From the NCBI RefSeq assembly GCF_008704495.1, contig NZ_CP023699.1, positions 9,052,001 to 9,116,000 on the forward strand: a DNA stretch of 64,000 bases, in the 5' to 3' direction. The notes below the pieces were generated by a model. The model was not told the origin of the DNA, did not search any database, and saw only the letters and a program-made list of their open reading frames with translations. Both the position numbers and the translations under genes were made by a program. The first letter of the stretch is position 1; each line of letters starts with the position of its first letter. Source of the stretch: Streptomyces kanamyceticus. Its GTDB lineage: Bacteria; Actinomycetota; Actinomycetes; Streptomycetales; Streptomycetaceae. Below, in pieces: positions 35,451 to 44,709 of this stretch.

Positions 35451-36791
35451 TCAGGGCCGCAGCTCCTGGTAGAGGCGGTAGTGGTCGGCGAGTTCACGCT
35501 CGGCGAGGAACAGTTCGGCGCACCGCAGGGCGGCCGCGTCCCCGAGCCGCTCGCGCAGTCCCTCGTTCGCGAGCAGCCGCAGTACGTGGGCGGCGAACTC
35601 CTCGCCGTCGTGCGCGTCGGCGAGCAGGAGCCCCTCGCGCTCGTGGCGCAGCTGGGAGGGAATGCCGCCGACCCGGCTCGCGACGATCGCGGCGCCCTTC
35701 CACATGGCCTCGGTCACCGTCAGGCCGAACCCCTCGCGTAGGCTCTTCTGCGCGATGACGTCGGCCCGCCGCTGCAGGGCGTTGACGAGCAGCGCGTTGC
35801 CCTCGGTGTCCTTGAGCGTCAGCTTCACCAGGTGCACGCGGGCCCTGACCGGCGCGGGCAGGGCGGCCCAGGCGTCGCGCACGCCCGCGAAGATCTCCGC
35901 GCCCTCCGGGTCGTCGGGAATGTCGAGCGGCTCGGGACCGGCGAGGACGAGATGGGCGGCCGGACGCCGGGGCGCGATCCGCTCGGCGAACGCGGCGAGC
36001 ACGCCCGCCATGTCCTTGAGCGGATCCCAGCGCGACACCTGCACGACGACCTCGGCGCCGGGCGGCAGCGGCGCGTCCTGGAGGACCGTCGCCGTGCCGC
36101 TCCGCGCGGAACCGGTGCCCTGCGCGCCTTCCTCAAGGCCGATCGCGCGCAGCGCGGCCGTCACCTCGTCCGGTGTCAGGGCGCGGTTCTTGGCGGCGGC
36201 CGGGTCGATGGACGGCGGGATCGTCACGCACTGTCCTGGCCGCAGGCCCGGGGGCGCGTACCCGTCGACGGAGAAGACGCAGCGCAACGGCGCGTCCAGA
36301 TAGGGGCGCAGGAACTCCCAGGTCTCGCGGACCTCGGGCGAGGCGTGCTCGGTGCTGCCGATGTGGCAGCGCCAGGCCACCTTGATCCCGGCGGCGGACA
36401 GCGCGGGGGCCAGGCCGATGGACTGCGGATCGTGCAGGACGCAGAGATCGCCGGGCGCCACGTGTTCGAGGACTTCCCTGCCCAACTGCGCGGTGGCGGC
36501 CGCGTAGATCCGCCGCTCGTCGGCGCCGAGCGGGCCGTGCGGGTCGTGGTAGCCGTGCAGCCGGTGGTGCAGGCGCTTGGTGACCGCGAAGAACTCCGCG
36601 TCGCCGCCGAGCGCGAGCCACTTGGTGGGCACCCCTGCCGCGTTGTGCGAGGGGACGGACCTGCGCAGGAGTTCGGCGACACCGCCGCCGTGCGCGGTCG
36701 TGTTGATGTGCCAGACCGTGCGGTCGTGCGGCGGCGCGGCGGGCCCCCGCGTCCGTGGCGCGGGCGGCAGGTCGACGAGGGAGACGCTCAA
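35451..36791 (-). CDS. TreT-like GT4 glycosyltransferase (trehalose-synthase type)
   Basis: A 446-aa retaining glycosyltransferase of family GT4. Landmarks of trehalose glycosyltransferring synthase/trehalose phosphorylase are VWHINTTAHGGGVAELLRR at the N-terminus, HDPQ, WRCHIGSTEHA, IPPSIDPAAAKNR, VSRWDPLKDM and QKSLREGFGLTVTEAMWK near the nucleotide-sugar site. TreT joins NDP-glucose and glucose to trehalose. In this operon the acceptor may be the C7 carbasugar, giving a trehalose analogue. The start is TTG 36791 after AGAGG. It sits between GH13 and SDR genes, which strengthens the link to sugar-cyclitol chemistry. Confidence 0.87.
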   Translation of the reverse strand: MSVSLVDLPPAPRTRGPAAPPHDRTVWHINTTAHGGGVAELLRRSVPSHNAAGVPTKWLALGGDAEFFAVTKRLHHRLHGYHDPHGPLGADERRIYAAATAQLGREVLEHVAPGDLCVLHDPQSIGLAPALSAAGIKVAWRCHIGSTEHASPEVRETWEFLRPYLDAPLRCVFSVDGYAPPGLRPGQCVTIPPSIDPAAAKNRALTPDEVTAALRAIGLEEGAQGTGSARSGTATVLQDAPLPPGAEVVVQVSRWDPLKDMAGVLAAFAERIAPRRPAAHLVLAGPEPLDIPDDPEGAEIFAGVRDAWAALPAPVRARVHLVKLTLKDTEGNALLVNALQRRADVIAQKSLREGFGLTVTEAMWKGAAIVASRVGGIPSQLRHEREGLLLADAHDGEEFAAHVLRLLANEGLRERLGDAAALRCAELFLAERELADHYRLYQELRP

Positions 36792-36848
36792 CTGGGGCCT
36801 CTTTTCATGGCCGTTTCCTGGGCTGTTCTCTGGGCGGGCGCGCGAGGT

Positions 36849-38501
36849 TCAGCTGACCCGCAGCACCACGGCCTCGTCCGCGCCGAGGAGCAGCGGGAGG
36901 CCGACCGGTCCTGGCGCGGCGCGGTCCGACGTGGCGGCGAGGAGCTCGAAGGGCCCTGGCGGTCCTTCGAGGGAGAGGCCGGCGCGGGTGATCTGCCGCG
37001 TCGTCGAGGTGAGGTTCAGGAGCACGAGGAGCGCAGAGCCCTCGGTGTGGCGCAGATAGCCGACGACGCCGTCGGGCAGCTCGGTGAGCAACGTCTGCGC
37101 GCCGCGCCGCAGTTCGGGCCGCTCCGCGCGCAGCCGCAGCAGCGCGCGGGTGAGCGTGAGCATGGAGCCCGGGCGTCCGTCCTGCGCCTCGACGCCGCGC
37201 ACGGCGGGATCGTCGGCGAACGGCAGCCAGGGCGTGACGCCGTCGCGGGTGAATCCGGCGCCGGGCGCGGCGGACCACAGCATGGGGGAGCGCTGCGGGT
37301 CGCGGCCCAGGCCGTGCGCCTGCCCCGTCCTGCCCCAAGGGTCCTGGACGAGATGGGGCGGCACATCGGCGTCGGGCAGGGCGAGTTCGTCCCCGGCGTA
37401 CAGCGTGGGCGTACCGCGCAGGGTGAGCAGGAGCAGCATGGCGACCCGTGCCTGGGCCGCGCCGATCCTGGATGCCACGCGGGGCTCGTCGTGGTTGCCG
37501 ACGACCCAGCTGGGCCAGGCGCCCGGGGGCAGCACGGAGTCGATGCGCGCGATGAGGTCGCGCACGTCGTCTGAGCGCCAAGCCGTCTGCAGCAGACCGA
37601 AGTTGAAGGGCATGTGCAGCTCGTCGAGCTGTTCGCCGTAGTACGTGGCCCACTCGGCCCAGTCGAAGACGTGCACCTCGCCCACCGCGATGCGGCTGCC
37701 GCCCGGTTCGTAGCTCTCCAGGAGCCGGCGCAGTTCGCGGTAGAGGCCGTGGTTGTCGGGGTGGCCCTTGTCGTGGACGTGCCGTTGTGTGTCGTAGTCG
37801 CCGTAGGGCCGGTGCATGGCGAGGGCGCCGTCGGCGGCGGGCGGGTTGTCGCGCAGCTGCGGGTCCTTCATCGGGAAGTGCGCGCAGTCGACGCGGAAGC
37901 CGTCCACGCCCCGGTCGAGCCAGAACCGCGCGACGTCGAACATGGCCTCGCGGACAGCGGGCTCGCGCCAGTTCAGGTCCGGCATGGTGGGCAGGAAGGA
38001 GTGCAGGTAGTACTCGCCGCTCGGCTCGTCGTACGTCCAGGCGGGGCCGCCGCCGAAGACGCTGAGCCAGTTGTTGGGCGGGCCGCCGTCGGGCGCCGGG
38101 GGCCGCCAGACGTACCGGTCGCGGTAGGGGTGCTCGCGTCCCGAGCGGGCGGCGGTGAACCAGGGGTGTTCCGAGGACGTGTGGTTGGGGATGTAGTCCA
38201 CGAGCAGGCGTAAGCCCCGTTCGTGGGCGGCCGTCAGGAGCCGGTCGAAGGTGTCCAGGTCCCCGAAGAGCGGGTCGACGTCGGTGTGGTCGCTGACGTC
38301 GTAGCCGAAGTCCCGCATCGGCGAACGGTAGAAGGGCGAGAGCCAGATCGCGTCGACGCCGAGCCCCGCGATGTGGTCGAGGCGGTCGATGACGCCTTGC
38401 AGGTCCCCGACGCCGTCGCCGTCGTGGTCGGCGAAACTGCGCGGGTAGATCTGGTAGACGACGGCCCCCTGCCACCAGGGAGCGGTGTCATCGGTGGTCA
38501 T
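36849..38501 (-). CDS. GH13 alpha-glucosidase (oligo-1,6-glucosidase/trehalose-active type)
   Basis: A 550-aa glycoside hydrolase family 13 enzyme with an intact active site: nucleophile Asp205 (GFRVDCAH), acid/base Glu275 (AVGEVHVFD) and Asp338 (GNHDEPR). It begins WWQGAVVYQIYPRSF and contains IWLSPFYRSPM, as in cytosolic alpha-glucosidases. No signal peptide. ATG 38501 overlaps the epimerase stop. In the acarbose cluster, amylase-type enzymes act on the product or resist it. Here the enzyme could transfer or trim glucose, or serve as a resistant glucosidase. This is inference. Confidence 0.9.
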   Translation of the reverse strand: MTTDDTAPWWQGAVVYQIYPRSFADHDGDGVGDLQGVIDRLDHIAGLGVDAIWLSPFYRSPMRDFGYDVSDHTDVDPLFGDLDTFDRLLTAAHERGLRLLVDYIPNHTSSEHPWFTAARSGREHPYRDRYVWRPPAPDGGPPNNWLSVFGGGPAWTYDEPSGEYYLHSFLPTMPDLNWREPAVREAMFDVARFWLDRGVDGFRVDCAHFPMKDPQLRDNPPAADGALAMHRPYGDYDTQRHVHDKGHPDNHGLYRELRRLLESYEPGGSRIAVGEVHVFDWAEWATYYGEQLDELHMPFNFGLLQTAWRSDDVRDLIARIDSVLPPGAWPSWVVGNHDEPRVASRIGAAQARVAMLLLLTLRGTPTLYAGDELALPDADVPPHLVQDPWGRTGQAHGLGRDPQRSPMLWSAAPGAGFTRDGVTPWLPFADDPAVRGVEAQDGRPGSMLTLTRALLRLRAERPELRRGAQTLLTELPDGVVGYLRHTEGSALLVLLNLTSTTRQITRAGLSLEGPPGPFELLAATSDRAAPGPVGLPLLLGADEAVVLRVS

Positions 38502-39520
38502 GCCGGGGCTCCCGATGTCGGGTGGAAGATGGTGTCGAGCTGCGGCAGTTCGGGCGTGGGGCCGAGCGCGTCGACCAGCCCCGCGAGTCCCGCGGGCAGG
38601 TCGACGGAGGGCCGGTAACCGAGCCCGCGCAGGCGGGAGATGTCGGCGACGAGGCGGTAGGTGTCGTCGGTGACGGTGTCGTCGGTGAGCATCCGGGGAC
38701 GGCGCCCCGTGACGTCGTGGATGTGCTCGACCAGCTGACGCAGGGAGACCTCGCTCCCGGAGCCCAGGTTGTAGACCTCGCCGTCGTCGCCCCGTGCGGC
38801 GAGCAGCAGGAGCGCCGTGACGATGTCGTGGACGTGCACGAAGTCGCGGGTCTTGCGGTCGGGGTCGCCGGTGACGCGGATGGGCTGGCCGTTCAGATGC
38901 CAGCGCAGGTACTGGCCGACCTCCGCGCCGGCCCTGCGGGGGTCCTCGCCGGGGCCGTAGATGACGAAGGCGCGGCCCAGCACGGCGGACAGGCCGTAGG
39001 TGCGGGCGTAGGCGCGGACGACGTGCTCGCCGGACAACTTCGAGGCGCCGTAGGGGTAGTACGGCAGGGTGGGGTGCTCCTCGCGCTGCGGTACCGCCTG
39101 CGGGGTGCCGTAGACCATCGCGGACGACAGGTAGACGAGGCGGGGGAGCGAGGCGAGCCGCGCCGCCTCGCAGACGTTGAACGTGCCGAGCGCGTTGGTC
39201 TCGAAGTCGAGCCGCGGGTCCGTGACCGCCACCGTGCCGCTGGAGTTGCCGCCCAGGTGGAACAGCAGGTCGAGATCGCCGAGCGCGCTCGTCAGGGTCG
39301 CGGGGGCGCGGAGGTCGACGGGCACGTGGCGCACGCCCTCCGGCAGGTCCGCGCCGCCCGGCGCCGCGAGGTCGAAGACCGTCACCGAGGCGCCCTGGCG
39401 GTGCAGCGCGCGTACGAGGTTGCGGCCGACGAACCCGAGGCCCCCGGTGACGCCGACGCGTCGGAACGCGGGCGTCGCACCGGTGAACGCCGAGGGAACG
39501 TGGGGGGATTCAGGCAGCAT
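38498..39520 (-). CDS. NAD-dependent epimerase/dehydratase (extended SDR), first gene of the cyclitol operon
   Basis: A 340-aa nucleotide-sugar-type extended SDR with GVTGGLGFVGRNL at the NAD site, LSSAMVYG, and Tyr/Lys in YPYGASK. Conserved RDFVHVHDI and NLGSGSEVSL segments suit UDP-sugar epimerases. ATG 39520 (MLPESPHV) has AGAGGA upstream; a longer reading to 39625 runs into the regulatory palindrome. It is the promoter-proximal gene of the 17-gene minus-strand array and may epimerise or oxidise the sugar donor. Confidence 0.87.
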   Translation of the reverse strand: MLPESPHVPSAFTGATPAFRRVGVTGGLGFVGRNLVRALHRQGASVTVFDLAAPGGADLPEGVRHVPVDLRAPATLTSALGDLDLLFHLGGNSSGTVAVTDPRLDFETNALGTFNVCEAARLASLPRLVYLSSAMVYGTPQAVPQREEHPTLPYYPYGASKLSGEHVVRAYARTYGLSAVLGRAFVIYGPGEDPRRAGAEVGQYLRWHLNGQPIRVTGDPDRKTRDFVHVHDIVTALLLLAARGDDGEVYNLGSGSEVSLRQLVEHIHDVTGRRPRMLTDDTVTDDTYRLVADISRLRGLGYRPSVDLPAGLAGLVDALGPTPELPQLDTIFHPTSGAPA

Positions 39521-39602
39521 GCGAGGTCCTCTTCTCCGCTGGACGAGGGGGATCACGGTGAGTTGGAGAAAGGCTTTTACGGATTTATGAGAGTGCGGCC
39601 GC

Positions 39603-39623
39603 GCCTTCTTGTTCCAAGAAGGC
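39603..39623. promoter_or_regulatory. Perfect 21-bp palindrome in the divergent spacer (operator candidate)
   Basis: GCCTTCTTG and CAAGAAGGC are 9-bp perfect inverted repeats around a 3-bp TTC centre. The element lies 83 nt upstream of the epimerase start and would be near the start of that transcript. It may be a repressor operator or, in RNA, a 5' hairpin. Confidence 0.6.
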
Positions 39624-39649
39624 ATATGCGTAGCCGCGCCGCTCCTCGG

Positions 39650-39669
39650 AACGTCAGGGAAACGTCAGG
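39650..39669. promoter_or_regulatory. Direct repeats AACGTCAGG spaced 11 bp (activator-site candidate)
   Basis: AACGTCAGG occurs at 39650-39658 and 39661-39669, exactly one DNA turn apart. On the minus strand a possible -10 box (TACGCA, 39627-39632) lies about 17 nt beyond. Repeats with 11-bp phasing next to a weak -35 are typical for SARP and OmpR-type activators, and this arrangement would drive the cyclitol operon. Prediction only. Confidence 0.45.
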
Positions 39670-39927
39670 AAAACGGCACTCAGAGGAGGTGAAGGTCATC
39701 TGCCGGTGTGCTGCGGCACCTTGTCAAGGCGCACGAGGAAAACACCTCTCAAGAGCAAGAGAATCGGTAGCTCCAGCAATGTTGTTGGGTACACGAGTCT
39801 GTGTCAACCACGCTGATGATCTTGGCTTGTTCGTGACGAGTGAGCTGATTTCTTACGGCCCTGATACGTCCCGGTAAACCGTTCAGAATTCAATTGACGG
39901 CGCGTTGTTGATAGCGGGCGTGCGCCC

Positions 39928-39957
39928 TTGACACTAAGCGGTCTATACAGCTAGACA
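39928..39957 (+). promoter_or_regulatory. Predicted promoter of galE/galU, with inverted repeat over the -10 box
   Basis: TTGACA (39928-39933) and TAGACA (39952-39957) are separated by 18 nt. GTCTA and TAGAC (39941-39945, 39952-39956) form an inverted repeat that covers the -10 box and may be an operator. The transcript would begin near 39964 and have a leader of about 247 nt. Confidence 0.55.
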
Positions 39958-39976
39958 GGATGGGCGAGGTGGCGAC

Positions 39977-40008
39977 GGGCGGCCTCCGCGACACCGCGGA
40001 GGCCGCCC
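39977..40008 (+). terminator. 14-bp perfect hairpin at the start of the galE leader (attenuator-like)
   Basis: GGGCGGCCTCCGCG (39977-39990) pairs fully with CGCGGAGGCCGCCC (39995-40008) around a 4-nt loop, only about 13 nt after the predicted transcript start. No gene converges on this point, so it is unlikely to be an ordinary operon terminator. Premature termination, a stable 5' leader structure or a short RNA are possibilities. The rest of the leader (40009-40210) shows no gene. Confidence 0.6.
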
Positions 40009-40210
40009 ACCACAGAGCCCCGGAGACCCCGACCCGGCTGCCGTACGCGGCCGGTGAGCACCCGTCACGCGAGACGGGCCCGCACCCGCCACGCGGGGCG
40101 GCCCTGTGCCGGTCCCTCGCACCCATCCACCGACCCCCACCCCTCCGCCGACCGACCCCGGCCGGTCGGCGCACACGGACGTCCTGCGGACGCGGGAAAG
40201 GAAAAGGGCG

Positions 40211-41164
40211 ATGAAGTTACTCGTCACCGGAGGCGCCGGCTATGTGGGCAGCGTCGTCACGGCGCACCTCCTGGAGGCCGGCCACTCGGTGGTGGTCCTC
40301 GACGACTGTTCCACCGGCCACGCGGACGCCGTGCCCCACGGCGCGCGGCTGATCGTCGACACCCTGCGCGACGCGGCCGAAACCGTCCTGGCCAGCGACT
40401 CCTTCGACGCGGTCCTGCACTTCGCGGCCAAGTCGGTGACCGGCGAATCCGTGCGGCGGCCGGGCTTCTACTGGGAGCAGAACCTGGGGCATTCGCTCGC
40501 GCTGTTCGACGCGATGCGCCGCGCGGACGTACGCCGGATCGTGTTCTCCTCGACGGCGGCGACCTATGGCGACCCCGAGCGCACCCCGATCACCGAGACG
40601 GATCCCACCCGCCCGGTGAGCCCCTACGGCGCCACCAAACTGGCGATCGACACCGCCCTCGCCTCGTACGCCGATCTGCACGGATTCGGCGCGGTCAGCC
40701 TGCGCTACTTCAACGTGGCCGGTGCCTACGCCGGGCTCGGCGAGCGCCACGACCCCGAGACGCACCTGATCGCCAACGTCCTCGCGGTGGCCGCCGGGCA
40801 CGCCCCGGAAGTGAAGATCTTCGGCACCGACTACCCCACCGCCGACGGCACGTGTGTCCGTGACTACATCCATGTCGCGGACCTGGCCCAGGCCCATCTC
40901 CTGGCCCTCGGCGCCTGTGCGGCGGGGCGTCACGAGGTATTCAATCTCGGGCGCGGATCCGGCCACTCGGTATGGGATGTGGTGAAGGCGTGCCGTGATG
41001 TCACCGGGCATTCCATTCCCGTTTCCCTGACCGAACCGCGAGCCGGTGACCCCTCGGTTCTCGTGGCCTCCTCGCGGAAAATCACCGACGAACTCGGCTG
41101 GAAGCCCACACGGGATCTGCACGACATGGTGGCCGACGCCTGGGCGCTCATCCAGCGAGCCTGA
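40211..41164 (+). CDS. galE: UDP-glucose 4-epimerase (GalE-like)
   Basis: A 317-aa extended SDR with [11 protein letters not shown] at the NAD site, SSTAATYG, Tyr/Lys in SPYGATK and the GalE-typical LRYFNVAGA. It interconverts UDP-glucose and UDP-galactose. ATG 40211 has AAAGGA upstream. No galT or galK is beside it, so it does not look like a galactose catabolic operon. It precedes galU and is divergent from the cyclitol operon, so it may serve sugar-donor supply for that pathway. Confidence 0.9.
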   Translation: MKLLVTGGAGYVGSVVTAHLLEAGHSVVVLDDCSTGHADAVPHGARLIVDTLRDAAETVLASDSFDAVLHFAAKSVTGESVRRPGFYWEQNLGHSLALFDAMRRADVRRIVFSSTAATYGDPERTPITETDPTRPVSPYGATKLAIDTALASYADLHGFGAVSLRYFNVAGAYAGLGERHDPETHLIANVLAVAAGHAPEVKIFGTDYPTADGTCVRDYIHVADLAQAHLLALGACAAGRHEVFNLGRGSGHSVWDVVKACRDVTGHSIPVSLTEPRAGDPSVLVASSRKITDELGWKPTRDLHDMVADAWALIQRA

Positions 41165-41211
41165 ATTTCCGGTCACCGAATCCCGAACACGACCACAGGA
41201 GAAGGGCGTCT

Positions 41212-42123
41212 ATGAACACGCACGGGGAATTCCGCACCGCCGTCGTGCCGGCGGCAGGACTGGGCACGCGCTTTCTGCCCGTCACCAAATCGGTCCCCAA
41301 GGAACTCCTTCCCGTCATGGCGACACCGGCCATCGAGATCGTCGCCGCCGAGGCGGCGGCCGCCGGTGCCGAGCGCCTCATCACCGTCACGTCCCCCGAG
41401 AAGGCAGCCGTGGCCGCGCACTTCTCCCGCGACCACGACCTGGAGAAGCTCCTCGAATCCCGCGGCAAGGACGACGCGGCCGAGGCCGTCCGGCGCGCCC
41501 CGCGGCTGCTGCGCGTCGAGAACGCCGTGCAGCCCGAGCCGCTGGGCCTCGGCCACGCCGTGGCCTGCGCCGAACCCCATCTGACCGATGAGGACACCGC
41601 GGTCGCCGTCCTGCTGCCCGACGACCTCGTGCTGCCCGCGGGCGTCCTGACCCGGATGGCCGAGGTGCGCCGCCGGTACGGCGGGACGGTCCTGTGCGCC
41701 TTCGAAGCGGCCCGCGAAGACCTCAGCGCCTACGGCGTGTTCGACGTGCGCGACACGGCGGACCCGGGGGTGAAACGCGTACGCGCGATGGTCGAGAAGC
41801 CCGCCCCGCACGAGGCCCCCTCCACGCTCGCCTGCGCGGGCCGCTATCTGCTCGACCGCGAAGTCTTCGGCCCGCTGCGGGAGATCGGCCCAGGACCGCG
41901 CGGCGAGATCGACCTGACCGACGCGATCTCCGTCCTCATCGAGCGGGGGCACCCGGTGCACGTGGTGCTGCACACCGGAGTCCGGCACGACATCGGCACC
42001 CCCGGCGGCATGCTCCGCGCGACACTCGACGAGGCCCTGCGCGATCCGGCGCGCGGTCCCGCGCTGCGCAGCTGGCTGCGGCAGCGGGTCGACGTCCCCG
42101 AGGACGCCCATGCGGTCGGCTGA
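41212..42123 (+). CDS. galU: UTP-glucose-1-phosphate uridylyltransferase (GalU-like)
   Basis: A 303-aa nucleotidyltransferase with GLGTRFLPVTKSVPKELLPV, the GalU signature, LGLGHAVACA and later VEKPAPHEAPS. It makes UDP-glucose from UTP and glucose 1-phosphate. ATG 41212 has AGGAG nine bases upstream; the gene follows galE by 47 nt. UDP-glucose made here is the expected donor for the TreT-like glycosyltransferase of the divergent cluster. Confidence 0.92.
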   Translation: MNTHGEFRTAVVPAAGLGTRFLPVTKSVPKELLPVMATPAIEIVAAEAAAAGAERLITVTSPEKAAVAAHFSRDHDLEKLLESRGKDDAAEAVRRAPRLLRVENAVQPEPLGLGHAVACAEPHLTDEDTAVAVLLPDDLVLPAGVLTRMAEVRRRYGGTVLCAFEAAREDLSAYGVFDVRDTADPGVKRVRAMVEKPAPHEAPSTLACAGRYLLDREVFGPLREIGPGPRGEIDLTDAISVLIERGHPVHVVLHTGVRHDIGTPGGMLRATLDEALRDPARGPALRSWLRQRVDVPEDAHAVG

Positions 42124-42168
42124 GGGAGGAGACGGCCACCCCACCGGACCGCTCACTAGGATGCGCGC

Positions 42169-42900
42169 ATGCCCACCCGCGGAACGCAGCCCGACTTCGC
42201 CCCCCGCTACCACACCATCGAACAGGCCCTGCGGCGACGCATCGCGGGCCTCCAGCCGCACGCGCCGCTGCCCTCGGAGACCGAGCTGGCGCGGGAGTTC
42301 GAGGTCAGCAGGATGACCGCGCGCTCCGCGGTCCTGCGCCTGGTCGCCGACGGACTCGTGTACCGCGAGAGCGGCCGGGGGACGTTCGTGGCGCCGCCGC
42401 CCAGCGGCCGCAGGGTCGACAGCCTGGTCCGGTTCAGCGAGGAGATGCGCCGCCAGGGCAGGCTGCCGTCCTCGGAGGTCGTCGCCCGCGAACGGCGCGC
42501 GGCCACCGCCGCCGAGGCCGAACAACTGCGCCTGGCCGCGGGCGCGGACGTGGTGGCCGTCGAGCGGGTCAGGCTCGCGGACGGCACGCCGGTGGCGCGC
42601 GAGCGTTCGGCCTTCCCGGTGGCCGTCGCCGCGCTCCTGGAACGCGACCTCGCCACCGGCTCCCTGCACGAGGCGCTCGTGGACCTGGGACACACACCGT
42701 CCTTCGGGCACGCCGTCCTCAGCGCGGACAGCGCGACGCGCGAGGACGCCGAACTCCTCGGCCTGGCAAAGGGAACGGCACTCCTGGTGGAGCGTCGGCT
42801 CATCCTCGACCAGCACGGCGATCCGCTGGAATCCACCGAGTCCCGGTACGCGGGGGAGCGTTACTCGCTCACCGTGACCTTCGACGTCGAGCACGGCTGA
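42169..42900 (+). CDS. GntR-family (HutC subfamily) regulator with UTRA domain
   Basis: A 243-aa regulator. The winged helix is at about 10-75 (LPSETELAREFEVSRMTARS, then GLVYRESGRGTFVAPP). The rest is a UTRA ligand domain that senses small molecules, often sugar phosphates. It follows galU by 45 nt and precedes the PP2C-like gene by 15 nt. A role in controlling the adjacent sugar or cyclitol genes is possible. The palindromes in the 39.6-39.96 kb spacer are candidate targets. Confidence 0.88.
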   Translation: MPTRGTQPDFAPRYHTIEQALRRRIAGLQPHAPLPSETELAREFEVSRMTARSAVLRLVADGLVYRESGRGTFVAPPPSGRRVDSLVRFSEEMRRQGRLPSSEVVARERRAATAAEAEQLRLAAGADVVAVERVRLADGTPVARERSAFPVAVAALLERDLATGSLHEALVDLGHTPSFGHAVLSADSATREDAELLGLAKGTALLVERRLILDQHGDPLESTESRYAGERYSLTVTFDVEHG

Positions 42901-42915
42901 GCCTCAAGGAGGGGC

Positions 42916-43746
42916 ATGCGTACCTCGTTCCTGTCCACAGCGGGATCGGCCCTGAAGCCCAACGAGGACTTCCTGGCGGTCAATCCGCACGTGGCCCTCG
43001 TGGTGGACGGGCTCTCGTCACCGCCCGAACTGGGCAGCGGCTGCGTACACGGCACCCCCTGGTACGTGGCCCGCCTCAGCACGTACCTGCTGCACGCGGC
43101 GACCTCGCGCCCGCACCACTCGCTCGCCGACTGCGCGGCCGAGGCCATCAGCCGGGTCGCCGGGCTCCACCACGACACCTGCGACCTCGCCCACCCCGGC
43201 ACCCCTTCGTCCTCGATAGCGCTCCTGCGCGAGGGCCCGGAGACCGTCGACCACCTCTCCCTCTTCGACTCCGTCCTGCTCCTGGACGGCCCTGCGGGTC
43301 TTCGGGTGATCTCCGACCACCGCGCCGACGACTTCGCGCAGGAGGAGCACAAGGCCACGCTCGGCGAGCGCATCGGCACCGAGGAACACCGTCGCGCGGT
43401 GAGCGCGCTGGTGGCCGCCCAGCGTCCGCACCGCAACGTCGCCGACGGCTACTGGGTGGCGGGCTCCGCGCCCGAGGCGGCGTACCACGCGCTGACCGGT
43501 TCGCTGCCGCGCGACGGGATCACCCGCGCCGCGGTCATGAGCGACGGCGCGTCCTGTCTCGTCGAGGACTACGGCGTCACCGGCTGGGGCGAGACGCTGG
43601 ACCTCCTCGCGGACCGGGGGACGGGGGAGCTCGTCCGGCGGGTGCGCGAGGCGGAGGCGGGCGACCCGGAGGGCGCGCGCTGGCCGCGGTACAAGGCGGG
43701 CGACGACTGCACGGTCATCTACTGCGAATTCGACGCCGCCGGCTGA
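42916..43746 (+). CDS. PP2C-like phosphatase-fold protein
   Basis: A 276-aa protein with the outline of PP2C: KPNEDFLAVNPHVALVVDGLS at the N-terminus (metal-binding Asp), AVMSDGASCLVEDYG in the middle and AGDDCTVIYCEF at the end. Core aspartates are conserved. It is about the size of a lone PP2C domain. ATG 42916 has AAGGAGG upstream. It follows the GntR gene and may be co-transcribed. Its substrate is not known. Confidence 0.75.
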   Translation: MRTSFLSTAGSALKPNEDFLAVNPHVALVVDGLSSPPELGSGCVHGTPWYVARLSTYLLHAATSRPHHSLADCAAEAISRVAGLHHDTCDLAHPGTPSSSIALLREGPETVDHLSLFDSVLLLDGPAGLRVISDHRADDFAQEEHKATLGERIGTEEHRRAVSALVAAQRPHRNVADGYWVAGSAPEAAYHALTGSLPRDGITRAAVMSDGASCLVEDYGVTGWGETLDLLADRGTGELVRRVREAEAGDPEGARWPRYKAGDDCTVIYCEFDAAG

Positions 43747-43824
43747 CGGCTCCGGTCTTGCCTGTTCCGGCCTGGCCGAATTGTGGCTTGCGGCCAGTAC
43801 GTGGGGTGCTGTTCCGCTCGCTTG

Positions 43825-43843
43825 TAAGGTTAGGCTAACCTCT
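43825..43843 (+). promoter_or_regulatory. Iron box (DmdR1/IdeR-type operator)
   Basis: The 19-bp element starting TAAGGTTAGGCTAACC matches the actinobacterial iron box (TTAGGTTAGGCTAACCTAA) at 16 of 19 positions, including the whole core. It lies directly before the GTG of the siderophore-uptake ATPase gene and overlaps its probable -10 box (TAGGCT), so iron-bound repressor would block transcription. Confidence 0.88.
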
Positions 43844-43848
43844 GCGAC

Positions 43849-44705
<857 letters not shown>

Positions 44706-44709
<4 letters not shown>

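Noticed and set aside
39624..40210. Small open frames in the divergent spacer
   Set aside because: They lack ribosome-binding sites, show no family likeness and overlap strong regulatory structures.
40211..42123. galE/galU as a galactose-utilisation operon
   Set aside because: galT and galK are absent and the pair is divergent from an operon that uses sugar nucleotides.
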